Part shown: one piece after another, positions 40,160 to 53,574 of the stretch | Layout of the letters: every line of letters begins with the position of its first letter | How positions within the stretch are numbered: position 1 is the stretch's first letter | Source of the DNA: Silurus meridionalis | Lineage: Eukaryota > Chordata > Actinopteri > Siluriformes > Siluridae | Assembly: GCF_014805685.1 (NCBI RefSeq) | Contig: NC_060909.1 | Coordinates: forward strand, 5,963,792-6,027,791 | Reading direction: 5' to 3' | DNA: 64,000 nt | The notes under the pieces: model-generated | What the model saw: the letters and a program-made list of their open reading frames with translations, nothing else | Told to the model about the DNA's origin: nothing | The model's database searches: none | Translations under genes and position numbers: made by a program

Positions 40160-40212
<53 letters not shown>

Positions 40213-40302
40213 TGTATCATGTCTTATTCAGCACACTCTGCATTATTTTTAGGGATTTCATTATGGCTGCAGGTTCATCAACAACAACAACAACAACAAC
40301 AA
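40160..40302. repeat. CA and CAA microsatellites
   Basis: CA 40160-40208 and CAA 40279-40302. Confidence 0.95.
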
Positions 40303-40659
40303 AAGTGCAGACATAGGATATTTTTTTTGCTCCTCCTCACTATTTTTATTTAGCCTCCTCTTGGATGGTTTTACTGCATGACAGAAGGGTTTGTAGGGCG
40401 ACATAAATACAGATGTGCTGTAAATGGCTGTGTTCCCAAAGATTTTTTTTGTTTAACACTAAAGATGTGGGGAGATCGCGAGCACTGTCTGAGCTTTCAA
40501 TGCTTGTGTATGATGCGAAAGTGTGATAGAAGTGGAAACATCAAGTGAATTTGTGAAGCTAAATGCGCACGAAGAACAATAAAAAAATCACTGACGAATA
40601 ATTCCAGATCTTTACAAAAGCATGATATTAAAAACCTCTCACAGGTTATTTCCTGCTTT

Positions 40660-41690
40660 CGGATGATTTGAATGGGCTGAAGCCATAATTACAGTGTAAT
40701 TAGTGAAGACCATGCTTTGATCTGTAGGCCAGTGGTGTGTTGGGCCTCCAAGGAAAGCCCTTTTACAGTTGACAATAGATAATAATGTGCTAGGTCTATA
40801 CTTTGGCCAAGAGCAGGAGCCATAATTCTGCTCCTATTTAATCCTCTCTGCATTTTGACAAGCACAGCCAGTCCTTGGTTTGCCCGCAATTACAGGCTCT
40901 TCACCCGGCAGCCTATTTGTGCTAGCAGTTAGCAATGCATTGATTTAATATGTTTGTAATCAGTACATACAGCCTCGGGCCAGAAAATGTAAATTTTTCT
41001 AACGCTTACAAAGTAGCCTTTGATTTTCTGTCATGTGATAATTGCTGCGATCCGCCACTAGATGGGAAGCTTTTTGTAAACTAATTACGGGGTGATCATC
41101 ATCATGTTCCATGAGCGTATTGTTTTTCCACCTTTTTAATTTCGCTGTCCAAAACGGCAGCGGCCACCCATCCTGAAGTACCGGACTCCCGGCTAAACCT
41201 TAAAGCTATTAGCTTTCCCTAATTCAAGGGGTGACACAGTTAGTATCCACCCAAAGGTGTTGTGGTATCGGCGCTGTTAATTACTGGAGTAAACGGTTGA
41301 GCCGCTGCCAGGGACCCATTGCGGCGGTCTTTTAAATTGTGTTTCCACCATCTGGGGAGCCGAGAAGAGAAGAGCAGAGAACAGGGGGAAGAGAGGCTTG
41401 ATCGCTTGCCTACAGCCTCAGGGTCTGAGGCCATATGGAGACAGCACTTTGCCTGCGCTTTATTGCACACCTTGCTGTTTTAATCAATGGCAAGCCTGCT
41501 CACATGATGGCAGGAGCAGGGGTTATTGCTCAGTGTCATTGGGACTATTTGTTTGCTTTGTTTCTTTTTAGACTACGTGGCCTGCTTTGGACTTTTCCTC
41601 ACTTCGCTTTGATCGTATGCCGTATCGTTCACCACCGCTGTCCATCAAGTGTTTGTGATAGTAAAAGTCTTGTGAAAACCTTAAAATGAA
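40660..41690. other. Candidate conserved noncoding element cluster
   Basis: About 1 kb of complex unique sequence with no microsatellite. It has paired TAATTA sites five bases apart (40686-40691 and 40697-40702) and further homeodomain cores such as CTAATTACGG at about 41080. Short frames on both strands are unremarkable. It has the look of vertebrate enhancer sequence; conservation cannot be tested here. Confidence 0.35.
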
Positions 41691-42249
41691 CTCCATAGGC
41701 CAAAATGTACACAGATCGCATTATTATACCTTCAAAACTAAATAGCCAGCGTATCGAAAGTCAGTCGCTTGTTTAACAGGTTAGGCAAAAAAAATCAACT
41801 GGCCACTGCTGGCAACTCGACATCGTTACAATGAACTCATTTCCTCTCCATCTGGCTCAGTCGGCCCATCATGGTGGCTTTGGCCTAATGTTACGGCTTC
41901 TGTTTAATGGCATATACTGAATATGTGTGTGGGTGTCTGTGTGTGTGGGCAGGCTTGTGTGTGGTTTGTGCAATGTTACAGCTTCGGTTAATGGTGTCGA
42001 CCACAGCTGTAGCCCCAGCCCTTGTCCCCATGCTCCTAAAGGGCTCTCCCCGGTCTGGCCAAGAGGCCCCTGCTATTCAGCAGCCTGTGTGCATATTAGT
42101 TAATTGTTGTCTGAAACTAAAATCTCTGCAGGAGGGCAAACTCAGAAAATTCATCAAGCAGCACACAGGAAATATATTCTCCTGGATTCGAATTTTTTTT
42201 TTGCAATGTCGAAAGGAGGTTGTGTGTGCGTGTCTGTGTGTGTGTGTGT

Positions 42250-42283
<34 letters not shown>

Positions 42284-42285
42284 CT

Positions 42286-42342
<57 letters not shown>

Positions 42343-44150
42343 GTTGTTTTTAGAGGGGTGGTTGTGGGAAGTGTACTTCATGTTTGTCTGACTGTTTGAA
42401 TGCGGTTTTGTTACACTGCCCAAAGCAATGAGAGATTGAGTGAGTGTGTGTGTGTGTGTGTGTGTGTCTTGTCCTCAGGGCATTTAACATCTCTGACATG
42501 AGAAGATCTCTGGGGACTTTGTAGGCTGCTGGACTTCACATAATCGAAAAGAGTAACACACAGCTGATAATCACACTCCTTAGAAATCAAGTCTATCTGT
42601 AGATGTGGGAAAAAGAAAAATGATGTATGATCATTAAAAAAAGACATCTATGTCTTTACTAGTACACAGGAAGGTTCCTGAAGGTTGTACTAATATCGTA
42701 CATAACTAAAAACATTAAAGTCCATTGAATGGACATTCGGTGCCACCTAGATGATGACGGGATTTCTTTTGAGTCTGGTTGCTCCCAAGGTCTTACTGGC
42801 TCACTCATTAGGGATAAACTTATAGGCACTAAACTTATATATCAATATACATAAACTTATACAATAAACTTTTGTAAAATTTTAAAACCTTTTTATATCT
42901 GTAAAGCTGCTTTGAGATGCTCAATGTTAAAATCGAAGAATTGAATTGAAAGTGCATATTATATGACTATAACATGATGGTTTAATTATTAATTTAATTA
43001 TTGCAACTATAATGAAAATGTAATTTAACTCACCATAATGTGGAATCAGAGTTTTATTTGACTAAAACAAGTGAGGGAAATTGGTAGAAATGGTCATTTA
43101 AAAGATTGAATTTATAAAATTAAAATAAAATTAAAATTTAAAAGTTTGTATTCCTTCTGTGCAGTCTACAGCCCTGTGATTTAGGGACCCCTGATTTTAC
43201 TTATAAAAGCACTTTGAATGCTGTAAAATTTGACCATTGAGTGTAAGCCCTGGGTCATGATTGTCAAATTGAGGTCCACCATATTCTGCAATGTGATGAG
43301 AAATATTTGTAAGAAAACATCAGAAGCAGCAAACTCTTGTGCTGAATTATAATTTTAGAATATCAGCGAGAGATAAGTTAAGGAGCTAATAATAAAAAAA
43401 ATTAATAAAAAATATACTGTAAACAAATCTGACCCTTTTTCGTTCCACAATTATACATATCTTGCACACAATGGCCGTTTTGCTCTCTGCTATTGCGCAT
43501 ATGTGCAATTTTCACATTATGTAACAACCAAAAACACTGCTTTCAGATTTATCGGTACTTCCAATGGTATCTGAGTATTTAAATGACCGCACACACTGCC
43601 AACTACAATACAGGAATATGAACTGAAACGTGGTTCTCAAATTTGCATTCAAGCCCCAGGACTCTTCCTTTTTTAATCTTCAGTATCTACAACAATTATC
43701 ACTTCAAATATAGCAGTGTGTGTAGTAAAGCTCTGTCTCTCTTAAAAGCCTCTCGGTTGCTATAAAAAATTGAAAAGCTCCAATGTCGTGAATTCCCTAC
43801 AGCACCTGAACTCCAGGAGTTCACACAGAAGGCTTTCACTTACTGAAAGTTTCATCAAGTGCTGAATTCACGAGAAGGGCTCTCTAAGCCTGCTGGGAGG
43901 TTTAGTGATTATTTACTGTTGATAACACTGGTATAATGGAGAGACTGAATTATCGGAGGTCCCCGGTTGCTTTTCACAAACAGAACAATACTTCTGAATG
44001 TTGACTGCTAAATAACACGATGGAGAAATTTACCCGAATGCCCTATGTCAATTATGTTAGTCATGAAATACATGACATTTTTAAAAAGAAAGAGCTCTTA
44101 AATGACTGATAAGTATTAAGAATGATGTATTTTTTAAGGGCGAGCTTTTA
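41691..44150. other. Intergenic interval with long GT repeats
   Basis: Long interrupted GT arrays at 42216-42339 and 42443-42468. A repeat tail (CTGTAAAGCTGCTTTGAGAT and AATTGAATTG) at 42880-42955 is related to the one at 5865-5930. No exon seen. Confidence 0.65.
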
Positions 44151-44490
44151 ATATTAACGGTTGATGTAAGTGCAGGTTAACTGTAAGGGCTCATGTCGAG
44201 GAGGGGACTCGCCATAGAAAGATGTTTAACGCTCAGCTTGAGTTATTGAATTTGTGAATTAATGCATCGTGCTGGGAATCGTGGGCCCAGCCACCCTCAA
44301 TTACCAACCTAAGGGACCTGCTTAAAACAGCAATTAACAACATAATTAAGTGCTAAAGTCGCTGTGGCATTCTTGCGTTGCAGGAACAAGAGTGGTATCG
44401 ATCAGGTGAGGGCGAGCTGACCCCTGACTGATCTGCTGATTGATCGGCTTGCATAGGCATTCATCACTCTCTCCAGAAGAGAGTAGAACA
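44150..44490. other. Candidate conserved noncoding element
   Basis: Unique, complex sequence with clustered TTAATGCAT, CAATTAACAACATAATTAAG and similar AT-core sites within GC-balanced flanks, ending where a GT repeat begins at 44500. No coding frame. Confidence 0.3.
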
Positions 44491-44497
44491 GATTCGG

Positions 44498-44499
<2 letters not shown>

Positions 44500-44563
<64 letters not shown>
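44500..44563. repeat. GT microsatellite
   Basis: About 32 GT units. Confidence 0.95.
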
Positions 44564-44567
<4 letters not shown>

Positions 44568-44569
44568 GA

Positions 44570-45487
44570 GAAAGCGATGAAGCTGTTAAGACACCTGATG
44601 TGCCAAGAGTCCTGTTATGGTCAATAGACTACTACGTGACAATCTGATAATCACGTGTCACATTGAACAATTTACCGCTCACTTCGTCGCTTCTCCAGCT
44701 CCATCTATGGAGGAGTCCAGTACGAATGATGGCTTTTGACATACATTTATTAAGCAATGCATAAATTCATGCAGTTGGTTGGTGCAATGTTCACATCAAG
44801 AATATTTTGGAATGAGGAAAGTAATTAAACTTTTGACTGTGGTATTGTTCCTAGTGCCAGATTGGGTGGCATTTTAGAAAGTGCTGATTGAATAGGATTT
44901 TATTCAGAATGGTGTGAAAACTAAAAAATCTAGTAAAACACAGTACTGGATAAGCCTTGTGAATATGAGTCAAAGGAGAATAGACTGGGTTGAGGAAACA
45001 GGACGGCTACATACCCACGCTATACAACCATGGTGAACAGAAAAGCACACACGTCATACCTTAGGAGGCAATTGAGCTACAACAGCAGTAAAATACATCA
45101 GCTTGAAATACATTCAAGGTTAAAAAAAAAGTCTGAGCCACACAGTACAATTTAATTTACTCATTTATAATAATATTAATAAAGGATGTATATCTTGTTT
45201 TTATCTTTTAATAATTTGTCTTTTTGTTTAGATACATTCTTTCAGTTACTATGTTTGCCTAAAATAATAGACGTCCCCAACCATTGACCCAGCACCAGGC
45301 CGTGGAAAATATGCTACCATCTTGCAAAACCATCTGGGGGGCATTGTTTATGGATTTGACACTGTAATACTTATTTTACAATTTACTATTTAATGTACTT
45401 TTTGCACTTTAAGAGCCACTATACACTAACATTTAGCATGATGTGATTTTTATATATGAATACAATATTTATATTTACCCCCTAAAC

Positions 45488-45536
<49 letters not shown>

Positions 45537-46426
45537 CCAAAAGAATATTTCTAAAAGTAATCTGGTCGTGTTTATTGAAAACGCTGTAGATCCAAGAACT
45601 AAACCAAAAGAGGAACATTTCTTAAATTCAGAATTCATATTTACATTTACATTTACAACAATTGGCAGGCATTTTATTCAGCATTACCAGTTAGGCAGTG
45701 ATTGAGGACTGAAGAGAGTGTGGAGCAGTTCAGGGTGAGTGCTGTGCTTTCATATCATTATGATACCATTAGTTCTTCATTACTAATCATATAAAAACAG
45801 TTCTTAGAATCCAGCCATTTGCAGTATTTGACTTTGACAAGCATTACAAACTAGGAGATGCAAAGCATAAAAATGTGTATGTGAGAAGACCTGGTGGAGA
45901 GTAAAACCACAGCTTGAATTGGTTGGAGGAATTGTGGGGAATGTGGGAGGGGGGGTCTAACAATGCTGCAAGGCTGCTCGTTTCATTGAACAGATGCTCA
46001 TATACAGCATGAGTTAAATGCTTTTCAAGCAGCTCTCCAGGAGCATAATCACTACAGATGTGTCCTGAGCCAGCAACATCCTGCCAAGATCTGAAATGCA
46101 CATCATCAAAATATTGCCCTTATTCTAATTAAAATAGTACCACCAGTAACAACCATGGATAGGTCATCCACTTTGGAGTCCTGACCTACTGGGGTTAAAT
46201 GAGACCGAAACCCCGACTGCCCAGTCCCTGTGCCTCCCATGGGACCCATGTGAGATGGAGAAACAAACAGGAGATAGGTGGGTAAATGGGGTGATGGAAC
46301 ATCAAATAAAGTGCCATGTCTTATTGTGTCAATAAACTAATCCTGCGTTTAGAGTCTGACCCCTGACCTCTAGACACTGGACGATTTGGGAACATGGCAG
46401 GAAATCCCTGAGGGAAAACAGATAGA

Positions 46427-46502
<76 letters not shown>

Positions 46503-47435
46503 ATTCATGCTTTGCTATAGAAATTAGAAATTTCTAAAGAATTTCATAGAAATTTGCTTAATTTGCTTTCCCTCTTTACCTAAATTATGCATGTATATTA
46601 TTAACCACACTCTTGTTCTCCTCATGAGGCGATGTAAAAAAAAAAAAATCAGTCTGCAGTTGGTTTGTCACACACAATTGTCTCCTAGATTGAGTGCCAT
46701 TGCACACAAAATCCATATTTAATATGCAGTAATTTAGTAGGTTATGTAATACGCCGTGAAAAGGAGTTTAGACGATGTTTGAGACACAGTAAATGAGTGG
46801 TCATATGATATAATGACTTTATAATGATAGCAATAAATGTCCTGGTAAGCCCTGACCTCCCAAAACAGGGCTGTAATATTCCCCAATAAAGTATCAGCTT
46901 AGTAATTAAGTATTTAATTATTTATTAACAACAGGATAATAATCGGAAGCAAGGAATTTTGGCAGGTCCTAAGAGTGTAATTGTATTGTGCTGGTAAAGA
47001 TCTAGTTGTGTTTGTTTTTTTATTCTTTCTGTCTATTAATTTAACCCTTGTAAGAGGCTCTGTAAGTGAGCTGAGGCATTTCTTTAAGATTCTGACAGAA
47101 ACTCCAGAGCAAAGGAACCTAGCCAGGTCAATTTATCATCATTTTCATTGTAGCATACAGTAGTATGTTCATTACACCAGATGCTATTTTCATATAGACC
47201 ACAAGCATTCGGGATATAGCATAATTCCTGATGCTAATATTATTGAAATGCTGCAGCTCATTGACTAGCATTTGAGATAGATCGTGGGCAATACACTTGG
47301 TTAATTTAGCATTTTCTGGCTGCTATGCCAAAATATATATCCATGATTTAGGGAATAGGTGATATATTTGGTATATGACTTGCCATATGTAGACCAATTT
47401 TACTGAAGTGATCACTAAGACAACCTGGTGCTCAT
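44570..47435. other. Intergenic interval
   Basis: CA repeat 45489-45534, a SINE tail fragment 45640-45700, GA repeat 46431-46500 and a possible hAT-like end around 45268-45310 (GTCCCCAACC, GCACCAGGCCGTGG). No exon recognised. Confidence 0.6.
46431..46500. repeat. GA microsatellite
   Basis: About 35 GA units. Confidence 0.95.
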
Positions 47436-47439
47436 TAAC

Positions 47440-48400
47440 TGTGACTCTGTTACCGTTACCACTAGAGAGCAGCACTGGATGCAATAGATCTCAACAGACA
47501 CTTCTATCAAGAGTTTTCTCGGATGGCGGCATATCTTTTACAGCATTCGGAATCACATTTGATAGGTTTCTCCCTTTAAAATAATACGGTTGACGACATC
47601 ATGTTTCCCCTCTCTGTTTCTGCCCTCAGAGGTCACGCAAAATTGAGGTGACAGCGGAAATGTGTGGCTGGTCAGCTCCGAGGTTGACAGCCAAGCATTT
47701 TAAGTCACCGCTGGTTCTTATGGGGTGAACTCTTGCCCTGTAATTACACTAGAGCGCACATAAACCAAGGTACCCATCTGCGTCGGACTGAATAAAAAAA
47801 TTCCCTCATTGTGTTGTTGAATGTTTGACTTTGGGGCGCAAAAATCTTCCATAAAGCCAGTCAACTTTATTTAGGGCAGAGTTGTATGTAATATTATCTC
47901 TATGCTTTAATGGTGGGATCAGGATAATACATGAAAAGAATGAGGGCGGACAAAAGCTGAGGGCCGTTCTGTCTGAAAAACCTTCAAGGTAAAAAAAAAG
48001 CCACAGACAGACGATACTCAAACAGCAGACGCGTGTACAAACTCTATGCCCATTCAAACCTCGATCTACATTCAAACCTGTTGCAGAAAGCCACCTTGTT
48101 TTATAATAGCTGGGAGGCCAGCGGCAGGTCATGGGCGTTTGCCCTTGGGCTCTGGCGCTGTATTGTGGCTTTGGAGGGGGCCTCAGCTGCACGACTGTGG
48201 TTTTTAATGAGAATGCAGTGCTATAGAAAACAGGTACGATCCACGGTTCGTATGTCAGTCGCCTTTGTTATGTCTGACAATGTGGTTTGATTCTTACAGA
48301 TGTGGTAAGCGTCCCTCTGGAGTCTGTCCATCACACGCCTCTTTGGACTAAGCAGAGTGGAGCCATCTCGGGATCAATATTGCACTAAATCGGGATGCCC
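47440..48400. other. Candidate conserved noncoding elements
   Basis: Nonrepetitive sequence such as TTGAGGTGACAGCGGAAATG (about 47643) and TAAAGCCAGTCAACTTTATTT (about 47853). An open frame on the minus strand (47806-48192) has no recognisable domain and is probably chance. I see no splice-bounded exon. Confidence 0.3.
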
Positions 48401-48665
48401 CTTTCCTCTCTGATACCTCCATCTGCACTTTTATGTCTGTTTTGTAATTTTGCTTATTGATTGCTTTTTGTGCTGTATTTTTGTCGAGACATGGATGAAT
48501 GTATAGGTTTTGCATCAGTGTGTTGCTTCAATTGCCTATATACTTAGCAAACAAACAAAAAAATATTTTCATTATTTACTTTGTAGGATATTGTGTGCAG
48601 AAAAAGTCTGGAAGCTGACACTGTTATTAAAAAAAGACTATTACTACCTGAAAAGACCATAAAGC

Positions 48666-48706
<41 letters not shown>

Positions 48707-48944
48707 GGAGAGAGAGGGAGAGAGTGTTCAATGTGATGCTTCCTCAATGAATTATATTTTTGTGCTGTGATGCTTTTGGGAATCAGTTTGAATTACGCAT
48801 TTTGAACATTCTGTGTGATTTGCTAAATTTTGATAAAGGGTTTGAACCAAAACACCTTTCCCTCCCCATTTCGGCCCAAATACTATACTGTGAGTTTCCT
48901 ACTTGCATTCTATCAGCAATATTATATAGCGCATTTCAATTTGT

Positions 48945-49001
<57 letters not shown>

Positions 49002-49633
49002 ACATTTTAATATGTGCATATATGTTTTATAACCCATTAGTATCATGTTTCATTGGTTGTTAAACTTCAGTGGCAGTGCACGGTCAGGACTCAATCACTT
49101 ATTAGCCTGGCTTGGCAGAAGTGTTTAATTTAATGAACAAGCTTTGCTTTCAGTGTTTGGCTTTATATTTATATGCATTATATGCAACACACCTCTATCC
49201 ACTTGCACACAGCTCTGGGTCACTGGCAACGGCAGCATGATGTAAATTACCCCATTTAAGGGCGTTGACTCCTCTGACACTTTAATATACTTATAATAAT
49301 GCTATTTATCATGGACACGTTACAGCAGTCATACAGCAGCCAAGCATTTAAAAGCTCAGAGCTCAGGAGCTGTACACGCAGCAAACAATTTTTTTCCATG
49401 ACAGGTGCAGCTCTGCTTTCAGCTTAGCTTTAGCTCTTTATTTAAGGGTATTACAGAAGTAATAAAAAATAAAAAGGTAAAACAGTGAAAAGGAATTAGA
49501 GCCTTTTCAGAATTACATAATATATTACTATATATTAATACTATTAATATACTATTGTATATTATAGTATTGGAATATTACATTCTGTACTTATTTTTAT
49601 GTTTTTATGTACATATTTTTATGTTGTTTGTGT

Positions 49634-49717
<84 letters not shown>

Positions 49718-52050
49718 ATGCTACAGATACAGGATCTAAACTGGATAATTCGGAATAAAATATAAAAATAAAGTTTTTACAGAAAAGAATATACACACAG
49801 ACATTTACATTTACACAGTACAGTAATCTATAATTACTTCTTACTATAATCTAATTTTTTTGCAGACATAAAAATTATTTATGGATGCTATAGAACAAGT
49901 TTTTTATTATACATTGTATAAGTAATGTAAATTATCAGAGTAAATAGCAGCTGGTGTAGTACTAGATGTAAATAATCACTGTAAATCCAGCGATACATGT
50001 TCAATCGTGAGCAAGAGATTCTTTATTGACAGTGAATGTCAAGCATGCATTAGCCATGATCTTTGAAAACACTGTTTTCAACTGTTTTATGGAGGTTTCA
50101 AACTGGACAAACAGTATACGGTTAGTTTTTAAAGCATTTAGATCAGAGACTCTTGGTTTTTAAAGAAGTCTGTGTTACTGTGGATTTCTTTTTCTTAAGC
50201 AATTTATGATTTTTTGTACTTTTCAGTGGCAGAAGATTTTGTCCCATAAAGTAAATTAGATTTTGGTTGTGGATTATGACTTATAGAACGTGTTTTCTAA
50301 TAATGTCTTATTTCTGTATGTTATATTTGCTTTCCTCAGCCTTCAGAAAGTTAAATACCTCCAGCTCATATGTCTGAAGTCAAATGTAGCCTCAAGTCAG
50401 CTAAACAGCTTGTCAATATGGTGTAAGAGAGAACAGAGATAGTTAAGACTGATAAAATGGCTTTTAATTACCAACCATTGTGAGCTGGCCCTCTCTCTCA
50501 CCCTCACTCCCTCAGACCCTCCTCTGAGCCATCTCCAGAGTTTGATTTCTGATAATTGGAACTGCTGACTGGACGTTTAAATTCACACCAGCAAGAGGCT
50601 GTAACACATGGCCTCTGAGGGTCAGTCTGACAAACTGCCAACTGCATTTGTTTCCTCATTAGCGCTATGCTAGCTACATTAACCCTACTTTTCTATTACC
50701 GTACCTGTCTGTCTTCTGCCCTGCAACAAACAACACCAGCAATTCAGGGTCGTCGATGGAGAGCAACTTTACATGCTGTAATTCTTTGCAAAATACTGAC
50801 ATAACAGAAGGTTAACCACCAATGGTAAAACTAATGGTTGTGTGTATGCGAGTGGCCCATCCAGAGTGTGTATTCACCTGTCCAACGTGTGCTAATGTCA
50901 TTGCTCGGCCTATTATTTTAGGACTTTTACTCTCCCGTTGCAGAAACGATGTGGTCAGCATGCTCTCTGAACATTAATCTAATGACTTTGCAAACATTTC
51001 AGTTTGAAAGCAGACTGTTTAACTTTCACCTTGAGACAAGAATACATCGCAGTTGCACTTAACTCTGCTGAGTATTTAAGCTTTTAGCTTTTGTCTTCGT
51101 ACAAAATGCACGCAGAAAATGCTGTGAGTGGCATTCTTCCACTTTTCATTCAGCTTTTGAAAGAAAGCCCATTGAGAAGACAGACCAAACCAGAACCTGG
51201 ATAGACAACACATATTATTCTTTCAAACCTGGATATGCAACCTGAGCTGATAGAGCAGCCGGTGAGTCCATCATTGTTGATTTCCATTGTACATTACTCT
51301 GGTCAGCTGTCTTTCAATAATACATGAGTATAAAAAAATATATATAGATGAATATTCTCCTTGTGGAAGCATCAGCGCTCAGACTTTCATGCTTCAAAAA
51401 TTGAGGCCATCTGCATTGAAGAACTACGTGTCTTTCAGGTTATTCAATGCCATGGGCTATTCAAACACATTTAATAGACTAATATTAAACAAAAGATATG
51501 TGCGGTAAATGAACTTGTGGTGGAGTCAGAGTCTTTCCAATCTGCAATGCATTTACAATTAAGCAAGTAAATGAACTGATAGGATGACAATGCACATGAC
51601 TTCTAAAAACAGAAAAACAGGTTATATAAATGTGGTTATATACAAACCCAGAAGGTACAACTGTAATGTACTCATTTTGATTTTTTTTCCCAAAGGAAAC
51701 AAAAGTAGAAATTAATAGCCATCATCTCATTTGCACTTCTAGAGCAGTTGATGTTTAAAGGATGTGAATAGCGAAGCTAGTGGCCATTTTAGTGTAACAT
51801 CTAGTTTTTGAATTTATGTGAGTGCTGTATTCAACAAAAGCATTGTTCTTGATAAAATAATCTAAATAAAAGACCTTCACAGCCAAGGCTGACTTACAAT
51901 CGACCAAACAAACAAAGAAAAATAATGGGGTATGCTAATTTAATGTTTAATGTGATGCTGCCTGATATGAGATATGGTTACTGTTACCATGCAGCAGCTT
52001 TAACTCAAAGAATTTATCCTCTTTTGAGTTTTTAGCAACCGAAATTTTAA
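48401..52050. other. Intergenic interval
   Basis: GA repeat 48669-48724, GT repeat 48947-49000 and TA repeat 49637-49709. Complex unique sequence at 50455-50700 might be a further noncoding element. No exon recognised; 50700-52050 shows nothing to me. Confidence 0.6.
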
Positions 52051-53175
52051 AAAGTGTATAAAATGTTCTGTACATACTGTAGATACAGAATGCAATGATT
52101 TGAAAATCCTATATTTTATAGAACAGAATAGAACGTAGACAACATAGCAAATGTTTAAACTGAAGAACTGTACAATTTTAAAAAAGAAATTTTAAATATT
52201 GAATTTGATGGCTATAACAAGTTGAAACAGAGCAACAAAAGGCTGGATAAGTAATTGTTAATAAAAAGAAACAGCTGGTGAAACATTTTGGTGGTGTATT
52301 TTAGTGGCATAGTCTGCCAGAAGTAAAGTCACCAATATGCGAAAACTGCATCTACAAATTTTGGAATTTTGGAATAATGTTACTCAGCATCAAATTGTAA
52401 AGACTGAAAATGCTCAAAAATCTGGAGAAATCTCCCACAATGTCATCCAATAATTCAGGCTGAAGTTCTATTGAGCAAAGAAGAAGCCATATGAGAACAT
52501 GATCCAGAAATGCCACAATCTTCTCTGGATTTGGTCCTCTGGACTAAAGAGGAGAGGGACTATCTGGCTTGTCATAAGCACTCAGTTTAAAAGCCTGCAT
52601 CCCTGATGGTATAGGGGTGTATTAGTGCCTATGGAATGGGCAACTTGCACATCAGGAAAGGCACCTTCAAGAATAAAAGATATAGAGAGATATAGGTTTT
52701 AAAGCTACATATGCTTCCATTCAGACATCTTTTCCAGTAGGACAATGCTAAACCACATACTGCATCTATTCTAACACTATGGCTTCATAGTATAAAAATC
52801 TGACTACTGAACTGGCTACTAAAATTTGGAAAATACGACAAAAAGCCACAGGACTGTTGAGCAGCTACAATCCTGTATTAGACACGAATGGGACAACATT
52901 CCTCTCAAAAAACTCCAGCACCTGGTCTCCTCAGGTCCCAGCCATATATGGACTGTTGTTAAATTAAAGAGGATGCTTTTTTGAGATGTGTTACGGCTAT
53001 TCAATTGAAAATCACCTTATTCTTCCCTTAAAATGGTTCTTTTCCTCAGTTTAAACATCTGGTATGTTTTTATGTTCTAATGTGAATAAAATATTGGTTA
53101 ATGAGATCCACAAATCATTGCATTATCTTTTTATTTACATTTTACACAGCTTGTTGTTTGAAATTGAGGATGTAT
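52050..53175 (+). mobile_element. Tc1-like transposon relic, plus strand
   Basis: Inverted ends share TGCAATGATTTG (52091-52102) and CAAATCATTGCA (about 53111-53122), with further decayed terminal sequence outside. The transposase is ruined but recognisable: the motif QDNAKPHTA around the second catalytic Asp reads Q-stop-DNAKPHTA, with the TAG at 52738-52740. Upstream, around 52540-52660, a block contains GCATCCCTGATGGTATAGGG. The N-terminal half is largely deleted. Confidence 0.75.
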
Positions 53176-53448
53176 ATGTTTCTGTAAAGCTGTGATTTGA
53201 ATTACAATAGGAACTACTGTTCAAGCCACACTGTTATTGAAAATTAATCAAAAGCCCTGTGGCATAATGGATTATAATGAAAGTCAGTGGTCAGTTGTGC
53301 ACAAGTTGTGGCATTTCCAATATATTACCCTCTGCTGATGACATTAGAGCTTAGTTTACACTAGGAGGCCCCCGGTTTAGGTCATCATTAACAGTGATTA
53401 CTGAGGATTTTTGGGTGTAATGTGCCATTAAATTTCTAATTTAGCCCC

Positions 53449-53453
<5 letters not shown>

Positions 53454-53490
<37 letters not shown>

Positions 53491-53532
53491 GGCCCAAGTG
53501 AAATACATATTTGGATTAACAAGTAATCTGAG

Positions 53533-53568
<36 letters not shown>
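53454..53568. repeat. GA and CA microsatellites
   Basis: GA 53454-53489 and CA 53538-53568; the CA run ends six bases before the Tc1-like element. Confidence 0.95.
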
Positions 53569-53570
<2 letters not shown>

Positions 53571-53574
53571 CATA

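Noticed and set aside
45844..46101. 85-codon minus-strand open frame
   Set aside because: No recognisable domain and no flanking exon structure; considered chance.
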